A stretch of DNA of 64,000 nucleotides from Candidatus Rickettsia kotlanii. GTDB lineage: Bacteria; Pseudomonadota; Alphaproteobacteria; Rickettsiales; Rickettsiaceae. This document shows, in pieces, positions 1 to 9,737 of this stretch (its first letter is position 1; each line of letters begins with the position of its first letter). The position numbers were made by a program, and so were the translations under genes. Location: assembly GCA_030295365.1 (NCBI GenBank), contig AP027062.1, positions 82,001-146,000 of the forward strand, given 5' to 3'. Below the pieces are notes generated by a model. It was not told where the DNA came from. It did no database searches and saw only the letters and a program-made list of their open reading frames with translations.

Positions 1-55
1 ATTTTTCATTATATAATCCAATATAGTTTTAAATCAAAATATGCACATTATTGAT

Positions 56-195
56 TAGACCTCTTAACATAACTCATTGCTTAAAGATATATGAGACATC
101 GACGCTGCTCTCTCATCCTTACATACTTAACTATGTACGCTGTGTAGAGTAGCAGTGTTTATTCCCTTTATAAGACCAGTGATGCAAGAGGTCTA
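56..195. repeat. Element with terminal inverted repeats, copy 1
   Basis: The ends TAGACCTCTT (56-65) and AAGAGGTCTA (186-195) are perfect reverse complements. The left end continues into AACATAAC, close to the 18-bp terminal repeat of the element at 18591-18855, so the two look like one family. Inside lies a GTAC-containing palindromic stretch around 120-140. No coding capacity is seen. It could be a MITE-like element or a structured RNA locus; only the inverted ends and the resemblance between copies are directly visible. Confidence 0.5.
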
Positions 196-525
196 TTGTA
201 TAAAAAATAAGTTATAGTAAATTAAAATAACGACTTATATAATTATCCTGAATCAAAAAATATGCTTAAGCTAGATTACAAAACACTAACTAAATATATA
301 AAACGATAATGAACAATGAAACTATTTTAGAATCTTATTCAAGCCAGAATAATATTATTAGATTTAGGGCACTTTCATACCCTTTAGTAAAAATAATTTA
401 TTATACTTAAATTATATAGGTTATTATAAGACAAAAACAAAATATTTACTATTTTGATAAAGATGACTAGGCTACCTTAAACTATAAACAATTTTGGATA
501 ACTGCTTTTGGTATTATAAATATAT
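196..525. other. AT-rich intergenic region without recognisable gene
   Basis: About 330 bases downstream of cspA (which reads leftward). No open frame of useful length, tRNA or clear terminator hairpin was seen. It may contain old gene remnants that can no longer be recognised by eye. Confidence 0.5.
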
Positions 526-774
<249 letters not shown>

Positions 775-1130
775 TTAACACACGCTTATAATAACTAAAA
801 CTTAAATTTTACTTTAAGCCTTACTTAAATATAAGAGCCGATAAAATTCATTATGCAAAACTACCTTACCTTGCGGCATTTGTCAATAAACATGTCCATA
901 ACATGCAAGAGAAAGTATTACTTTCTGAAACTAACCTATCATATTATTACTATTTTGTCACTATTTAAGTTAATTATCTAATAAATTAATAAGTAAACTA
1001 ACGATTTTAAAGGTGTTTAATAACTTTTGCATATCAGACTAATTATTAACGATAAAAGTACTTGCTTTTTGGTATTTTTTTTATTAATCTGTCCACTTGC
1101 TTAGCAAATGCAACCTGAATGTCCACAGCT

Positions 1131-1216
1131 GCCCGCGTGATGGAATGGTAGACATAACGGACTTAAAATCCGTGGAGCGTAAGCTCTTGCCGGTTCAAGT
1201 CCGGCCGCGGGTACCA
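1131..1216 (+). tRNA. tRNA-Leu (anticodon UAA)
   Basis: An 86-nt class II tRNA with a long variable arm. The acceptor stem GCCCGCG pairs with CGCGGGT, closing with a G-U pair, and is followed by discriminator A and an encoded CCA. The anticodon stem ACGGA/TCCGT encloses loop CTTAAAA with anticodon TAA. The T arm contains GGTTCAAGTCC. The extra arm GGAGCGTAAGCTCTTGCC is typical of tRNA-Leu. An overlapping open frame on the same strand is an artefact. Confidence 0.97.
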
Positions 1217-1570
1217 TTCACCATTTTTAGGAAAATTCACAATATATCAAACGACGAACACAGCATAAAATCAAGCTTTTCAGGTTTCAATATTAAGTTC
1301 CCCAATATTAAATTTACTAAACGTCTTTTTTTGCTCACGCTGGAACTTTTAAATATCTTATAGGCACTTGAGGCTGTTGATATCAAGGGAACCTGTAGCG
1401 ATAACCGAAATTAATGCGTAGCTGTGCCCCTAATGTATTAATTCGCATCGCAATCAAGCAAATGACAATAAATGAATAGCATCACTTGCCTCGCTTATTT
1501 TAGACTAAAAAAATCTAGCAAACAGAATGATTGAAAAGGCAATAAGTAAAAGCTTTTCAGCATTTTTTAC
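1217..1570. other. Intergenic region with no recognisable gene
   Basis: About 350 bases between tRNA-Leu and a TPR gene remnant. Read on the minus strand, the part around 1370-1470 gives a short uninterrupted stretch (…LGAQLRINFGYRYRFPL…) that could be a gene remnant, but no family was recognised. Confidence 0.3.
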
Positions 1571-1716
1571 TTAATAATACATACGCTTTAATAAATGTTG
1601 TTTATTATATTGTGCTTCAGAATTTGTAGGATCAAGTTCAATTGCTTTATTATAAGACTCAAGAACTAAATTATATTTACCTAGTAAATAGAAAAAGCCG
1701 TATTTTTGAGTAAGAT
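1571..1716 (-). pseudogene. Fragment of a tetratricopeptide-repeat protein
   Basis: Translated on the minus strand this gives a C-terminal piece with one recognisable TPR helix pair: GKYNLVLESYNKAIELDP followed by TNSEAQYNK, then a stop at 1571-1573. The pattern (A/S-x-x-x-Y-x-x-A-I-E-L-D-P) is the classic TPR consensus. No start codon or further repeats are present upstream, so it is a remnant. It may derive from a gene like the decayed NB-ARC/TPR gene at 55578-57772, but that link is only inferred. Confidence 0.55.
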
Positions 1717-1819
1717 AGATTTATTAAATATATAATTATTGACTTATTCCCCCCCCCTATAAATTACTTCTCTCACATGATAATTAAACTCTATCATTAA
1801 TATATAAGCTAATTTTAAA

Positions 1820-2061
1820 GAGTAAAAAATATAAAGAAGAAGAAATTTTAACCTCTGAGTCTTATATTGATGAAGAGGAAGAAAAGAAATTAAAAGGTCA
1901 AAATGCAAGGAAAGAGCTTAAGTTAATACTAATAACTCTTGGAATAGTTTTGACTAGTTTTTTAACTTTCTGTTATTTCTTTTTTAACTATATAGAAGAA
2001 AAAGCAGCAGAATAAACTACAGCAAGAAGCAGAAGCAAAAAAGTTAGATAAAGCTGAGTGA
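1820..2061 (+). pseudogene. Frameshifted copy of a small single-span membrane protein
   Basis: This stretch encodes a charged N-terminal part (…DEEEEKKLKG…), one hydrophobic segment (LILITLGIVLTSFLTF), the motif FFFNYIEEKA and then a stop. A one-base shift restores a charged tail, KLQQEAEAKKLDKAE, ending at 2061. The intact relative is at 20369-20608, with the same TYFFFNYIEEKAEE region and a Q-rich tail. No ATG start is visible, so this copy looks N-truncated and frameshifted. Function is unknown. Confidence 0.6.
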
Positions 2062-2067
2062 TGCAAG

Positions 2068-2979
2068 CTATAATATTTCAGCAATTCTCAAATAATCTTG
2101 AGGGGTAAGATTTTCAGCGCGATAATTATTATTGATTTTCAACTGAGTTAATACTTCATGTATATTAGGTACAAGATTTTTCAGTGATGATTTGATCATT
2201 TTCCGTCGTCCTGCAAAAGCAAGCTTTGTTATTTGCTCAACTTTATTTATCAGAGCAATAGACGGCGGATTTTCTAAAGGTATTAGTTTAACTATCGCAG
2301 AATATACTTTAGGAGGTGGATAGAAAGCAGTTGGCGCTATGTCAAAGTACTTTTCTACTTTAGCTATTAGCTGACATATTACCGATAATCTGCCATATGC
2401 TTTAGTTGAGGGCATAGCACAAATACGTTCTACTACTTCCTTTTGTAACATTAGCGTCATACTAGTAATTAGCCGCGCTTCTTTCAGCCATCTGATCACT
2501 AACTCAGTACCTATATGATACGGTAAATTAGAGATTATAGTTACTTTATAGTCAATTGATTTGGACTCGCCTATATCATTACTCGTCACTCTCCTATTAG
2601 TTATAGGCTTCGCTTCTAGCTTCTTGTATGCAAATCCAACTGAATTGACTATATCATAGCTTAAATCAGTTAAATTTATTTTAAGAGCATCTTGTTTAAT
2701 AATATTTAGATTAGGATAATATTCTTTAATCTCATTAAGGAGCGGGAGGCATCTCTCATCTGTTTCTATAACAGTTAAGGATTTAGGATTTTTCTGCAAT
2801 ATTGACCTAGTTAACCCTCCTGTGCCGGGCCCTATTTCTAATACTCGGCTATTTTCTGCCAGGTTACTTGCACGTACGATCTTATCACATAGACTACTGT
2901 CAAAAATAAAATTTTGTCCGTGCTTTTTAAGAGGATTAACTTGATGTAAAGCTGCGTGTTTTGCAATTGAAGGGAGCAT
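2068..2979 (-). CDS. ksgA: 16S rRNA dimethyladenosine transferase KsgA (with RPE-like insert)
   Basis: KsgA (RsmA) dimethylates two adjacent adenosines near the 3' end of 16S rRNA during small-subunit maturation. The protein shows the family landmarks: [10 protein letters not shown] near the start, SAM-binding motif [12 protein letters not shown], and catalytic NLPY. I chose the ATG at 2979 (MLPSIAK…) because the 14 residues before it (…WVPAYAGMT…) are translated from an intergenic palindromic repeat. Between LSYD and [11 protein letters not shown] there is an extra stretch of about 30 residues, including [16 protein letters not shown] and flanked by inverted DNA arms. It looks like an in-frame Rickettsia palindromic element. 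The gene follows surA and lptD, as in the lptD-surA-pdxA-ksgA cluster of enterobacteria, but without pdxA. Confidence 0.93.
   Translation of the reverse strand: MLPSIAKHAALHQVNPLKKHGQNFIFDSSLCDKIVRASNLAENSRVLEIGPGTGGLTRSILQKNPKSLTVIETDERCLPLLNEIKEYYPNLNIIKQDALKINLTDLSYDIVNSVGFAYKKLEAKPITNRRVTSNDIGESKSIDYKVTIISNLPYHIGTELVIRWLKEARLITSMTLMLQKEVVERICAMPSTKAYGRLSVICQLIAKVEKYFDIAPTAFYPPPKVYSAIVKLIPLENPPSIALINKVEQITKLAFAGRRKMIKSSLKNLVPNIHEVLTQLKINNNYRAENLTPQDYLRIAEIL
2547..2653. repeat. RPE-like insert inside ksgA
   Basis: The ends TATAGTCAATTGATTTGGA on one side and, inverted, TCCAACTGAATTGACTATA on the other form a near-perfect inverted repeat around about 65 bases. The insertion keeps the ksgA frame and lies just before the catalytic NLPY region. 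The arrangement matches the Rickettsia palindromic elements known to insert in frame into protein genes. The exact RPE class was not determined. Confidence 0.75.
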
Positions 2980-2983
2980 AGGG

Positions 2984-3117
2984 TATGTCATTCCCGCGTA
3001 GGCGGGAACCCAGTAAAACATATAAAAACTTGTTGTTATATGTTTGTTTTTATCAAATATAATTCTGTATTAATCAAGGTTATTTTTCCGGATTCCCGCC
3101 TACGCGGGAATGACATA
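2984..3117. repeat. Palindromic repeat, family A (ATTCCCGCGTAGGCGGGAA arms)
   Basis: It starts with TGTCATTCCCGCGTAGGCGGG and ends with the inverted copy CCCGCCTACGCGGGAATGACA, giving a long hairpin between surA and ksgA. The centre is AT-rich with an internal AACATATAAAAACTTG stretch. Related copies lie at 9596-9714, 40211-40350, 45705-45864 and 57878-58043. The left arm supplies a spurious upstream ATG for ksgA. Confidence 0.85.
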
Positions 3118-3134
3118 GAATAACACACACTACA

Positions 3135-4022
3135 CTAAGATGGCAACATTATTTTTATAGCTGCTTTTTTACGCATATTTTCAAACATTTTTTGTGCTTT
3201 TTGCGAAATCTTTTTATTAGTTAGGAAATTTACTACATAATTATTTTCATCTTCATTAACATTTAAGATTTTTTTGCTACACACTAATGTTATTTCAAAT
3301 TTGTTATTTACTTCAAAAACATTACTTGCTTTATCAGGAGTTAAGTCCTTTACAATAGTTTGTTTTACGCCTTCTATCTTGCTAAGCTTATCGGTAATAA
3401 TTTGCATAGTAGCAAAATTATCATAAAGTGATTTTTTAACATCCGCACATTTTTTTAGTCGATTTTTCAAATTATTCATCTGCGTAAACGCTCTATTGCC
3501 ACCATCCTTAGATGTAAATACTTGCATTGAAATTTCTACGTCTTTTTGATCGCTAGATAAAATTGCAACATCTATTTCTTTATTACTTACTTGTACCGAT
3601 CTTGATAGACTTGATAAAATATTCATTTTAATCAACTCAGATTTAATTTGGGAAACAAAACTATCAGGATTAACCGATCTGCTTTTTAGATACTGAAGAA
3701 GAGAACCGTGAGGCATTTTATTACGATCTTCAATAGACTTAATAGCGTTATCTATCTCTTCTTGCGGGATTTCTCTATCTCCTGCATATTGAAAAAGCAA
3801 AGATTCATCAATTAAGCTCTTGAGTGCTAAGTCACTTAGCTGCTTATCTTGAACAGGCGTTAGACTTTCAACATTATTTAGTGCCATAATCATTTTTTTT
3901 CTAGCACGAAACTCATTAAGAGTAATAGGTTCATCATTTACGAATGCTACTATATTCGGTAATGATGCTTGTGCTACATTAAAAGTAAAAAAAACGGTAA
4001 TGATTAATAATAATTTTCTCAT
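3135..4022 (-). CDS. surA: SurA-like periplasmic chaperone (parvulin-type, short)
   Basis: A 295-residue exported protein. The N-terminus has a basic start and hydrophobic core ending in NVAQA, a typical signal peptide. The following IVAFVNDEPITLNEFRARKKM is the SurA N-terminal chaperone signature. SurA escorts unfolded outer-membrane proteins through the periplasm to the BAM complex. Enterobacterial SurA is about 430 residues with two parvulin domains. This one is much shorter, so at most one degenerate parvulin region could follow the chaperone domain, and isomerase activity is doubtful. It lies between lptD and ksgA, the conserved position for surA. Its likely clients here include LptD and OmpB (inference). 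Confidence 0.82.
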   Translation of the reverse strand: MRKLLLIITVFFTFNVAQASLPNIVAFVNDEPITLNEFRARKKMIMALNNVESLTPVQDKQLSDLALKSLIDESLLFQYAGDREIPQEEIDNAIKSIEDRNKMPHGSLLQYLKSRSVNPDSFVSQIKSELIKMNILSSLSRSVQVSNKEIDVAILSSDQKDVEISMQVFTSKDGGNRAFTQMNNLKNRLKKCADVKKSLYDNFATMQIITDKLSKIEGVKQTIVKDLTPDKASNVFEVNNKFEITLVCSKKILNVNEDENNYVVNFLTNKKISQKAQKMFENMRKKAAIKIMLPS

Positions 4023-4177
4023 GTGATACTCTGAATAAGTGACCAGTAAGTAGACGAAGTTTTATTGGGAAAAGAGCAAGGAGTCTATAGGTCAAGGAGC
4101 GGAGCGTACATTTAGTACGTGAGCACCACAGAACTTATAAAACGACGTAGCCAATTTTTCAAATAAAACGAGTATAC
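4023..4177. repeat. Dispersed repeat at the lptD 3' end (family D, copy 1)
   Basis: Reading leftward from the lptD stop, the sequence runs GTATACTCG… AAAAATTGGCTACGTCG… and then TACGCTCCGCTCC. The ubiE 3' end (16822-16950) has the same order of blocks and near-identical sequence. A more diverged copy lies upstream of tmk at 26338-26462. On the plus strand the central signature is GGAGCGGAGCGTAC…GTACGTGAG, itself palindromic. No protein-coding role is apparent. Confidence 0.7.
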
Positions 4178-6322
4178 TCACACGTTTAAAACTTTTAAAC
4201 CGATAGAAATAGTCGGCGAAGAGGTAGTCTTTTTGATTCCTCTACTTCCATCGGCTAGATAATCGGAATAAATCTTTGCAGTAATTCTAACACAATCTTT
4301 AACATATGTCATCCTAATAGTTCGAGTCAGTAAATTTGAAGATCGTCTAGAGAGATCAATGCGTGCACCAAAGCCTATAGTCCAATTTCCCGTTAGCTGA
4401 TAATTTATGTCTCCATAAAATTGTCGTACTCTATTATTTGAAACCTTTATACTTTCTACAGAAGAATAATATTTGTTAAGCTTGGTAAGCTGAATAAAAC
4501 TACCTAGAAAGTTAATCTTATCATAGTTAAAATTTCCTCCCACTTCATCTCTAATGGGTCTGAAATATCTATCTTTCCGAAAGCTATAAAACACTTCTAA
4601 ATTATTAGAAAGATTACCTAGTATCTGCCCTACATTTTCTGTATCATCAGCCGGCAAATCTATACTATATCTTGTATTACGGGAGTGTCCTAAAAATAAT
4701 TTTAAATGATTTTCTTCTTTAGCAATACTAGTATTTAAGCCGTAACTTAATCTATTACCGAAATCATGGCAATCAATACCACTATAACGGTTGGATAAAA
4801 AGATATTTTTTTCGGATAATTCATATTTAGCAGGATCAATTATAACAAAATTTTTATCTTTCTTAGATAGTTTACGTCCCATAGTAAAAGAAACTACCGG
4901 CTCAATAAGTAAATTTATCGTTTTTGTTATATTGCCTACTAATGGATAACGCCATAAAGTTTGCAATTCCGGTATATTCCTTTGAAATGATTTACTTTCT
5001 CTCGGCTTATCTACATAAGCCCGTCTAGCAAGATAAAAATCGCCTCTATCTTTAGCAGCAAAATCAAAAATTTGTCCTGAAGCAGTCAGCACATTATGCA
5101 TAAAGGATAGTTGTAAAGAGGTTCTAGCAACTTGTTTTCCTATTCTTTCTTTGTACATTAATGTATTATTTTCAACAACGATATGGCTGTTGTCATTATC
5201 ATTCAGATTTATCACGTTTTTTGTATTGATTTTTGGTAATACTAGAGGATCGGTATATTTACGATCATTACTACCTAAGCCTTGAAAACTTAATCCTTCC
5301 GCCGAAAAATAATCAACCTCATGAATTTTATTTAAGAATATTTTAGAAGTTAAATATGAAGCGTAGTTATTATAATAATTTTTTAAATAAGCTTTATCCG
5401 ATGTACGCTCCATTCTGAAACCGTAATCATAAACTTTATCGGTACTAATAAAATTACCACTTGCTATATAATGATAAGAAGAAACTTTTTTATTTTTCAC
5501 TACACTTCCGTCTTTTTCTAGAAAATACGGTAATTTACCGTAACTAACTTGAAAATTCATATTATCGGTATCATTCAGGCGATAACGTGCTTCTAGCTTA
5601 TAAGTTTGATATTTACTAAAAATTCTTGGAGTGAGAGTAAAATCCATATTAGGTTTTGCACGTAGATATAGGGGGACGCCAAACCCTTTATTTTTGAAGT
5701 TAGGTACCAATAATCCAGAAGTTGCAGGGGCTGTAGGAGTCGGATGGAAAAAATACGGTAAGTAAAAAATCGGTACACCGTATACTTCAAAAAACACGTC
5801 TTTATAAACTACTCTATGCTCTACGGAATGAATATAAGCATCCTTAGCAGCAATTTGCCAAATAGGGTTTCTATTACAAGTGACATCACAAGGGGTAAAC
5901 TCAGCATGGTGCAGCTTAAGATTATTTTCATCTATTCTTTCAGCAAGTTTAGCAATTAAAAGATTATTATCACCGGAAAGCAAAATGAATCCCGATATGA
6001 TACCTTTCTTAAATTCATCTTTTAAAATCGCTTTGTTTCCCTCTATTATCCGATTTTGTTTATCCTTAATTCGGATATTACCTTCTACCCATAAAATATT
6101 GTTTTCTATATCATAAAGTAAATTATCTGCCGTTAATAAATACTTATCCGTGATAATTCTTATATTACCTTTAGCATATATCAAATCCTGATTTTCATTA
6201 TACTCTACGAAGTCAGCTATAATATTGCTTATTTTAATATTTTGACCATTCTTAGAAAGAGCAGCAAAACTTACCAAAGAAAATATTATGATAATAAGCA
6301 AACATATTATTCGCAGTAGCAT
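4178..6322 (-). CDS. lptD: LPS-assembly outer-membrane protein LptD
   Basis: LptD (Imp/OstA) is the outer-membrane barrel that, with LptE, inserts lipopolysaccharide into the outer leaflet. The 714-residue protein starts with a signal peptide (hydrophobic stretch, then LSKNGQN). Residues about 30-140 form an OstA/LptA-like domain of repeated strands (DNLLYDIENNILWVEGNI…). The barrel follows, with the typical YLPYFFHPTPTAPATSGLL around residue 190. It heads a minus-strand cluster with surA and ksgA, and SurA is the known chaperone for LptD. The start at 6322 is an ATG followed directly by the signal sequence. Several small overlapping frames are shadows. Confidence 0.93.
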   Translation of the reverse strand: MLLRIICLLIIIIFSLVSFAALSKNGQNIKISNIIADFVEYNENQDLIYAKGNIRIITDKYLLTADNLLYDIENNILWVEGNIRIKDKQNRIIEGNKAILKDEFKKGIISGFILLSGDNNLLIAKLAERIDENNLKLHHAEFTPCDVTCNRNPIWQIAAKDAYIHSVEHRVVYKDVFFEVYGVPIFYLPYFFHPTPTAPATSGLLVPNFKNKGFGVPLYLRAKPNMDFTLTPRIFSKYQTYKLEARYRLNDTDNMNFQVSYGKLPYFLEKDGSVVKNKKVSSYHYIASGNFISTDKVYDYGFRMERTSDKAYLKNYYNNYASYLTSKIFLNKIHEVDYFSAEGLSFQGLGSNDRKYTDPLVLPKINTKNVINLNDNDNSHIVVENNTLMYKERIGKQVARTSLQLSFMHNVLTASGQIFDFAAKDRGDFYLARRAYVDKPRESKSFQRNIPELQTLWRYPLVGNITKTINLLIEPVVSFTMGRKLSKKDKNFVIIDPAKYELSEKNIFLSNRYSGIDCHDFGNRLSYGLNTSIAKEENHLKLFLGHSRNTRYSIDLPADDTENVGQILGNLSNNLEVFYSFRKDRYFRPIRDEVGGNFNYDKINFLGSFIQLTKLNKYYSSVESIKVSNNRVRQFYGDINYQLTGNWTIGFGARIDLSRRSSNLLTRTIRMTYVKDCVRITAKIYSDYLADGSRGIKKTTSSPTISIGLKVLNV

Positions 6323-6442
6323 TTATATTAATAAATATATTTTAATAGTAAAAAATAATAGCAAGCTATTAGCAATATATCAAATAATAAAAAATTTTGC
6401 TTGCTCTTTTGTAGTGCAAGGTTATTCTATGGAGATGATAAC

Positions 6443-6547
6443 CGTCATTGCAAGAAGATGCATAGCATCGACGTGGCAATCTCATGAAGTAGGATAAACT
6501 CCTAAGATTGCTTCGTCAAAACTTATAGTTTCTCCTCGTAATGACGA
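6443..6547. repeat. Palindromic repeat, family B (TCATTGCGAGG arms)
   Basis: Between lptD and xseA, CGTCATTGCAAGAAG…GCAATCTCATG is mirrored by AGATTGCTTCGTC…CTCGTAATGACG, forming an imperfect long hairpin. Other family B copies lie at 7941-8044, 20705-20800, 43775-43953, 46690-46852 and 48108-48209, and inside ubiB, tatD and ccmF. Confidence 0.8.
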
Positions 6548-6589
6548 ATAATGTGTTACCCTCAACGCAAAAAAACAAGTACTAATAAA

Positions 6590-7924
6590 ATGCTATACAA
6601 TTTCATTGCACATCAAGCAACCAAAGAGTTTTCAGTTAGTGAGATTTCTAATAAAATCAAAGAACTATTAGAAAATAATTTTGGCTATATTAAGGTAAAA
6701 GGCGAAATTTCAGGCTTAAAAACAGCAAACTCAGGTCATGCTTATTTTAACTTAAAAGAAAATACCGCCATTTTAGCCTGTACTTGCTGGCGTCCTATTC
6801 TTGCTAAAATCAAATTGCCTTTAAATGACGGCATGGAAGTAGTAATTAGTGGTAAACTCTCAAGTTATGCAGGTAATTCACGTTATCAATTATCGGTAGA
6901 TAATTTGCAACCCACAGGACTTGGAGCTATGCTACAAATTCTAAATGAGCGTAAAGCAAGGCTCGAGAAAGAAGGCTTATTTAATAAAATACGTATTCCT
7001 ATACCCTTTTTACCTGATAAAATAGGCGTTATCACTTCAATAACCGGTGCTGTTATTAAAGATATTATTCATCGTATTCGCGAACGTTTTCCGACTCGGA
7101 TAATAATATGGCCGGTTAGCGTACAAGGCGAAAATTCCAGCAATGAAATTGCTGAAGCAATTGAAGGATTTAACAATTTAGAAGAGGTAAATAAACCACG
7201 TGTTATAATTGTTGCTAGAGGTGGCGGTTCTATAGAAGATCTTTGGTCATTTAACGATGAGATATTAGTACGTGCTGCTTATAACTCAAAAATTCCTATC
7301 ATTTCCGCAGTAGGTCATGAAGTGGATTATACTTTAATAGATTTAGCAGCCGATAAAAGAGCTCCAACACCGACTGCTGCCGCAGAATTTGCCGTACCGG
7401 TACGATCTATTTTAAATAATACGCTACAATCTTATAAAAAAATATTATTGAATAATACTAACCGGTTAATTAAATACCACGAACAAAATATAGTAAATTA
7501 CGATAAAATACACAGATATCTCTCTCACTATATAAATAATAGGCAGCAATTACTGGACGAAACCGGTTTTAATTTACTAGATGCTTTACCGTGCTTTATT
7601 GAACTACAAGAAACAAAGATTCAATCTTTTTCTAAAGAAAGAGTTAACCCTGCTAAAATAATCAATTACAAAACATTAGAATTAATACATCAAACAGCTT
7701 ATCTATCAAAATCGACAAATAATACTTTGAAAAACTTTGAGTATAAATTAGAATTAAATAGTACGTTACTTGCAAGTCTTGATTATCACAACGTATTAAA
7801 ACGAGGTTTTGCTATAGTTAAAGGAGAAACGGGTAATTTTTTATCTTCTAAAATTACTGCTGCGAATGAAAAAATTTTTAATATTAAATTTTCTGACGGT
7901 GAAATTAGAGTAGTTCGTGATTAA
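6590..7924 (+). CDS. xseA: Exodeoxyribonuclease VII large subunit
   Basis: XseA with XseB degrades single-stranded DNA from both ends in repair and recombination. The N-terminal OB-fold ([26 protein letters not shown]) is followed by the catalytic Exonuc_VII_L domain with [29 protein letters not shown] and [11 protein letters not shown]. The last is rich in conserved residues of the active site. A coiled-coil region fills much of the C-terminal half. The frame is open from an ATG at 6551, but I prefer the ATG at 6590 (MLYNFIAHQ) because the extra 13 residues look like repeat-derived sequence. The product is then 444 residues, normal for the family. No xseB was seen in the window. Confidence 0.93.
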   Translation: MLYNFIAHQATKEFSVSEISNKIKELLENNFGYIKVKGEISGLKTANSGHAYFNLKENTAILACTCWRPILAKIKLPLNDGMEVVISGKLSSYAGNSRYQLSVDNLQPTGLGAMLQILNERKARLEKEGLFNKIRIPIPFLPDKIGVITSITGAVIKDIIHRIRERFPTRIIIWPVSVQGENSSNEIAEAIEGFNNLEEVNKPRVIIVARGGGSIEDLWSFNDEILVRAAYNSKIPIISAVGHEVDYTLIDLAADKRAPTPTAAAEFAVPVRSILNNTLQSYKKILLNNTNRLIKYHEQNIVNYDKIHRYLSHYINNRQQLLDETGFNLLDALPCFIELQETKIQSFSKERVNPAKIINYKTLELIHQTAYLSKSTNNTLKNFEYKLELNSTLLASLDYHNVLKRGFAIVKGETGNFLSSKITAANEKIFNIKFSDGEIRVVRD

Positions 7925-7940
7925 AGGCTTTGGTTTTTAT

Positions 7941-8044
7941 CGTCATTGCGAGCAGCCCGTAGGCTGCGTGGCAATCTCATGAAATAATAATAAGCTCCTG
8001 AGATTCCTTCGTCGCATTACTGCGTAATTCTTCTCGCAATGACA
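7941..8044. repeat. Palindromic repeat, family B
   Basis: CGTCATTGCGAGCAGCCC…GCAATCTCATG is mirrored by CCTGAGATTCCTTCG…TTCTCGCAATGACA. It sits just after the xseA stop and is of the same family as the copy before xseA, so the gene is flanked on both sides. Confidence 0.82.
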
Positions 8045-8093
8045 ATAAAATATTGCTACGGGATGACATTTTAATTCTAAAAAAATACAGACC

Positions 8094-8778
8094 ATGAAAA
8101 TTTAAAAGCTTTTTATTTTTATACTTCTCATTTCTAAAAATTTGTATGCTTTAAGCATAGACACAAACGCACAACAAGTAATTTTAGAATGCAAAGGAAC
8201 AGCTGATAAAAAAACTTTGATAAATGCATGGTATGTAAATGAGCCTTATCAATACTTAATTGCTGCTTCAAACGATACTACCGTTCCCGGTATGAATATA
8301 GAATTAATTAACACTATTGCTGCAAAAATAGGTATCAATATTGAGTACAATCAAGATAGCTGGTATCAAGATCAATTAGATATTCAAAGCGACCATGCCG
8401 ACATAACAGCAGGAGCTACTTATACTACTGAGAGGAGTTACAATGGTTATTATTCATAAAATTGAGCCTCTAAGTTTTTGGGTCCCGTTTTTTGCTTTCA
8501 TTATAGCTAATTGCGGTGCAATATTACGAGATTTTATTATGAAAGAAAATTCAATTAAGAGGATACCAAGAGGAGTTAGCATTGAAATCACTGTATTATG
8601 GGGTATAGCTTTTAGCATATTATTAGATATGTACAGTAGTAACCCAAATTATCATACAATAAAATATTCAATGAGTATAGTAATTTCCGGAGCATTTATT
8701 ACTAGTCTCTTAGTTTATCATTTTGGTTTTCTTGAGTGGCGATTCCGTAATGACAAATTAGAAGGTATAGAAAAATAA
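8094..8778 (+). pseudogene. Broken fusion of solute-binding domain and TRIC/UPF0126-like membrane domain
   Basis: The first reading frame starts at ATG 8094, hits TAA at the fourth codon, then continues as an obvious signal peptide (LFIFILLISKNLYA) and a family 3 solute-binding domain (NEPYQY…, GMNIELINTIAAKIG, ADITAGATYTTERS). It ends at 8459, where such domains normally continue for over 100 residues. An overlapping second frame (8443-8778) encodes about 110 residues with at least three membrane segments. Its ANCGAILRDFIM resembles the glycine-rich repeat of TRIC/UPF0126 channels (GGGxxRDxL). The likely history is one gene that lost its middle and acquired a nonsense codon. The domain calls are by motif only, so the exact parent architecture is uncertain. 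Confidence 0.6.
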
Positions 8779-8780
8779 AC

Positions 8781-9563
8781 ATGAAGATAGCTACTTGGAA
8801 TATTAATTCCATAAAAACAAGACTTAATTTATTGCGTAATTTTTTATTTAAAGAAAATCCGGATATTTTATTATTGCAAGAAATAAAATGCGAAACCACA
8901 AAATTTCCTTTTGATGCATTATCCGATCTACCTTATAATTCTTATGTTCACGGGCAAAAATCATATAATGGTGTTGCTATAATTTCAAAATTTCCTGCCG
9001 ATGAAATAATTAAGGATTTTCCAAATAATGACTGCAGTGATCAAGCAAGATTCTTAGAAATAAAATTATCATTACCTATAGGATTTTGTAATATAATCTC
9101 GCTCTATGCTCCTAACGGTTCATTTGTCGGTAGCGATAAATTTGTAGCAAAACTAGCATTTTATGATAATTTTATCAATTATCTATCAACTAAAAAATCT
9201 TTTGACGAAAAAACTATCATAGGCGGTGATTTCAATATTGCACCATTCGATATAGACGTATATTCACCTAAGCTACTGGCTGAAACTACTTGTTTTACTG
9301 AGGTTGAACAAAAAAAATTACGCACTATTCTAAATTCCGGATTTGAGGATTTGTACAGATTAATGCATCCGAGTAAACAAGAATTTTCATGGTGGGATTA
9401 TAGAGCCGGATGTTTTGAACAAAATAAAGGTATGAGGATTGATATGATTCTTGGTTGTAATAATACTATTGACTATTTAGAAAATTGCTATATGGATTAT
9501 AATTTAAGGACTCAAAAAAAACCTTCAGATCATATACCGGTAATTGTGAGTTTTAAGGGATAG
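8781..9563 (+). CDS. xthA: Exodeoxyribonuclease III (AP endonuclease)
   Basis: A 260-residue metal-dependent endonuclease/exonuclease/phosphatase-fold enzyme that cleaves 5' of abasic sites in base-excision repair. Conserved motifs are ATWNINSIKTR at the start, LLLQEIKC with the metal-binding Glu, GGDFNIAPFDIDVY with catalytic Asp/Asn, and the C-terminal SDHIPV with the catalytic His. Length is normal. It starts two bases after the broken TRIC-like frame. It acts downstream of glycosylases such as MutM (17709-18530). Confidence 0.95.
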   Translation: MKIATWNINSIKTRLNLLRNFLFKENPDILLLQEIKCETTKFPFDALSDLPYNSYVHGQKSYNGVAIISKFPADEIIKDFPNNDCSDQARFLEIKLSLPIGFCNIISLYAPNGSFVGSDKFVAKLAFYDNFINYLSTKKSFDEKTIIGGDFNIAPFDIDVYSPKLLAETTCFTEVEQKKLRTILNSGFEDLYRLMHPSKQEFSWWDYRAGCFEQNKGMRIDMILGCNNTIDYLENCYMDYNLRTQKKPSDHIPVIVSFKG

Positions 9564-9595
9564 TCAATGTGGAATGTTGCTATCTTAGGATGCCG

Positions 9596-9714
9596 TATGT
9601 CATTCCTGCGTAGGCGGGGGCCCAAAAAATAGCTTTAATCTTTAATATTGTAACCATATAAAAACAAGTTTTTATATGATTTTAATGGATTCCCGCCTAC
9701 ACAGGAATGACATA
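9596..9714. repeat. Palindromic repeat, family A
   Basis: TATGTCATTCCTGCGTAGGCGG at the left is mirrored by CCCGCCTACACAGGAATGACATA at the right, with the AT-rich centre containing CATATAAAAACAAG and its inverted partner. It lies between xthA and the SemiSWEET gene. Confidence 0.83.
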
Positions 9715-9737
9715 GACCACTTTTTAAAAATAAATAT

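Noticed and set aside
1097-1363. 88-codon plus-strand frame over the tRNA-Leu gene
   Set aside because: It runs through a well-folded tRNA and has no family resemblance.
1749-1757. C-run near 1750 as a phase-variation tract
   Set aside because: It is not inside or just upstream of a recognisable intact gene, so there is nothing to switch.
2980-3021. Extended N-terminus of KsgA ([12 protein letters not shown]…)
   Set aside because: These residues are translated from the arm of a family A palindrome; the conserved protein starts at MLPSIAK.
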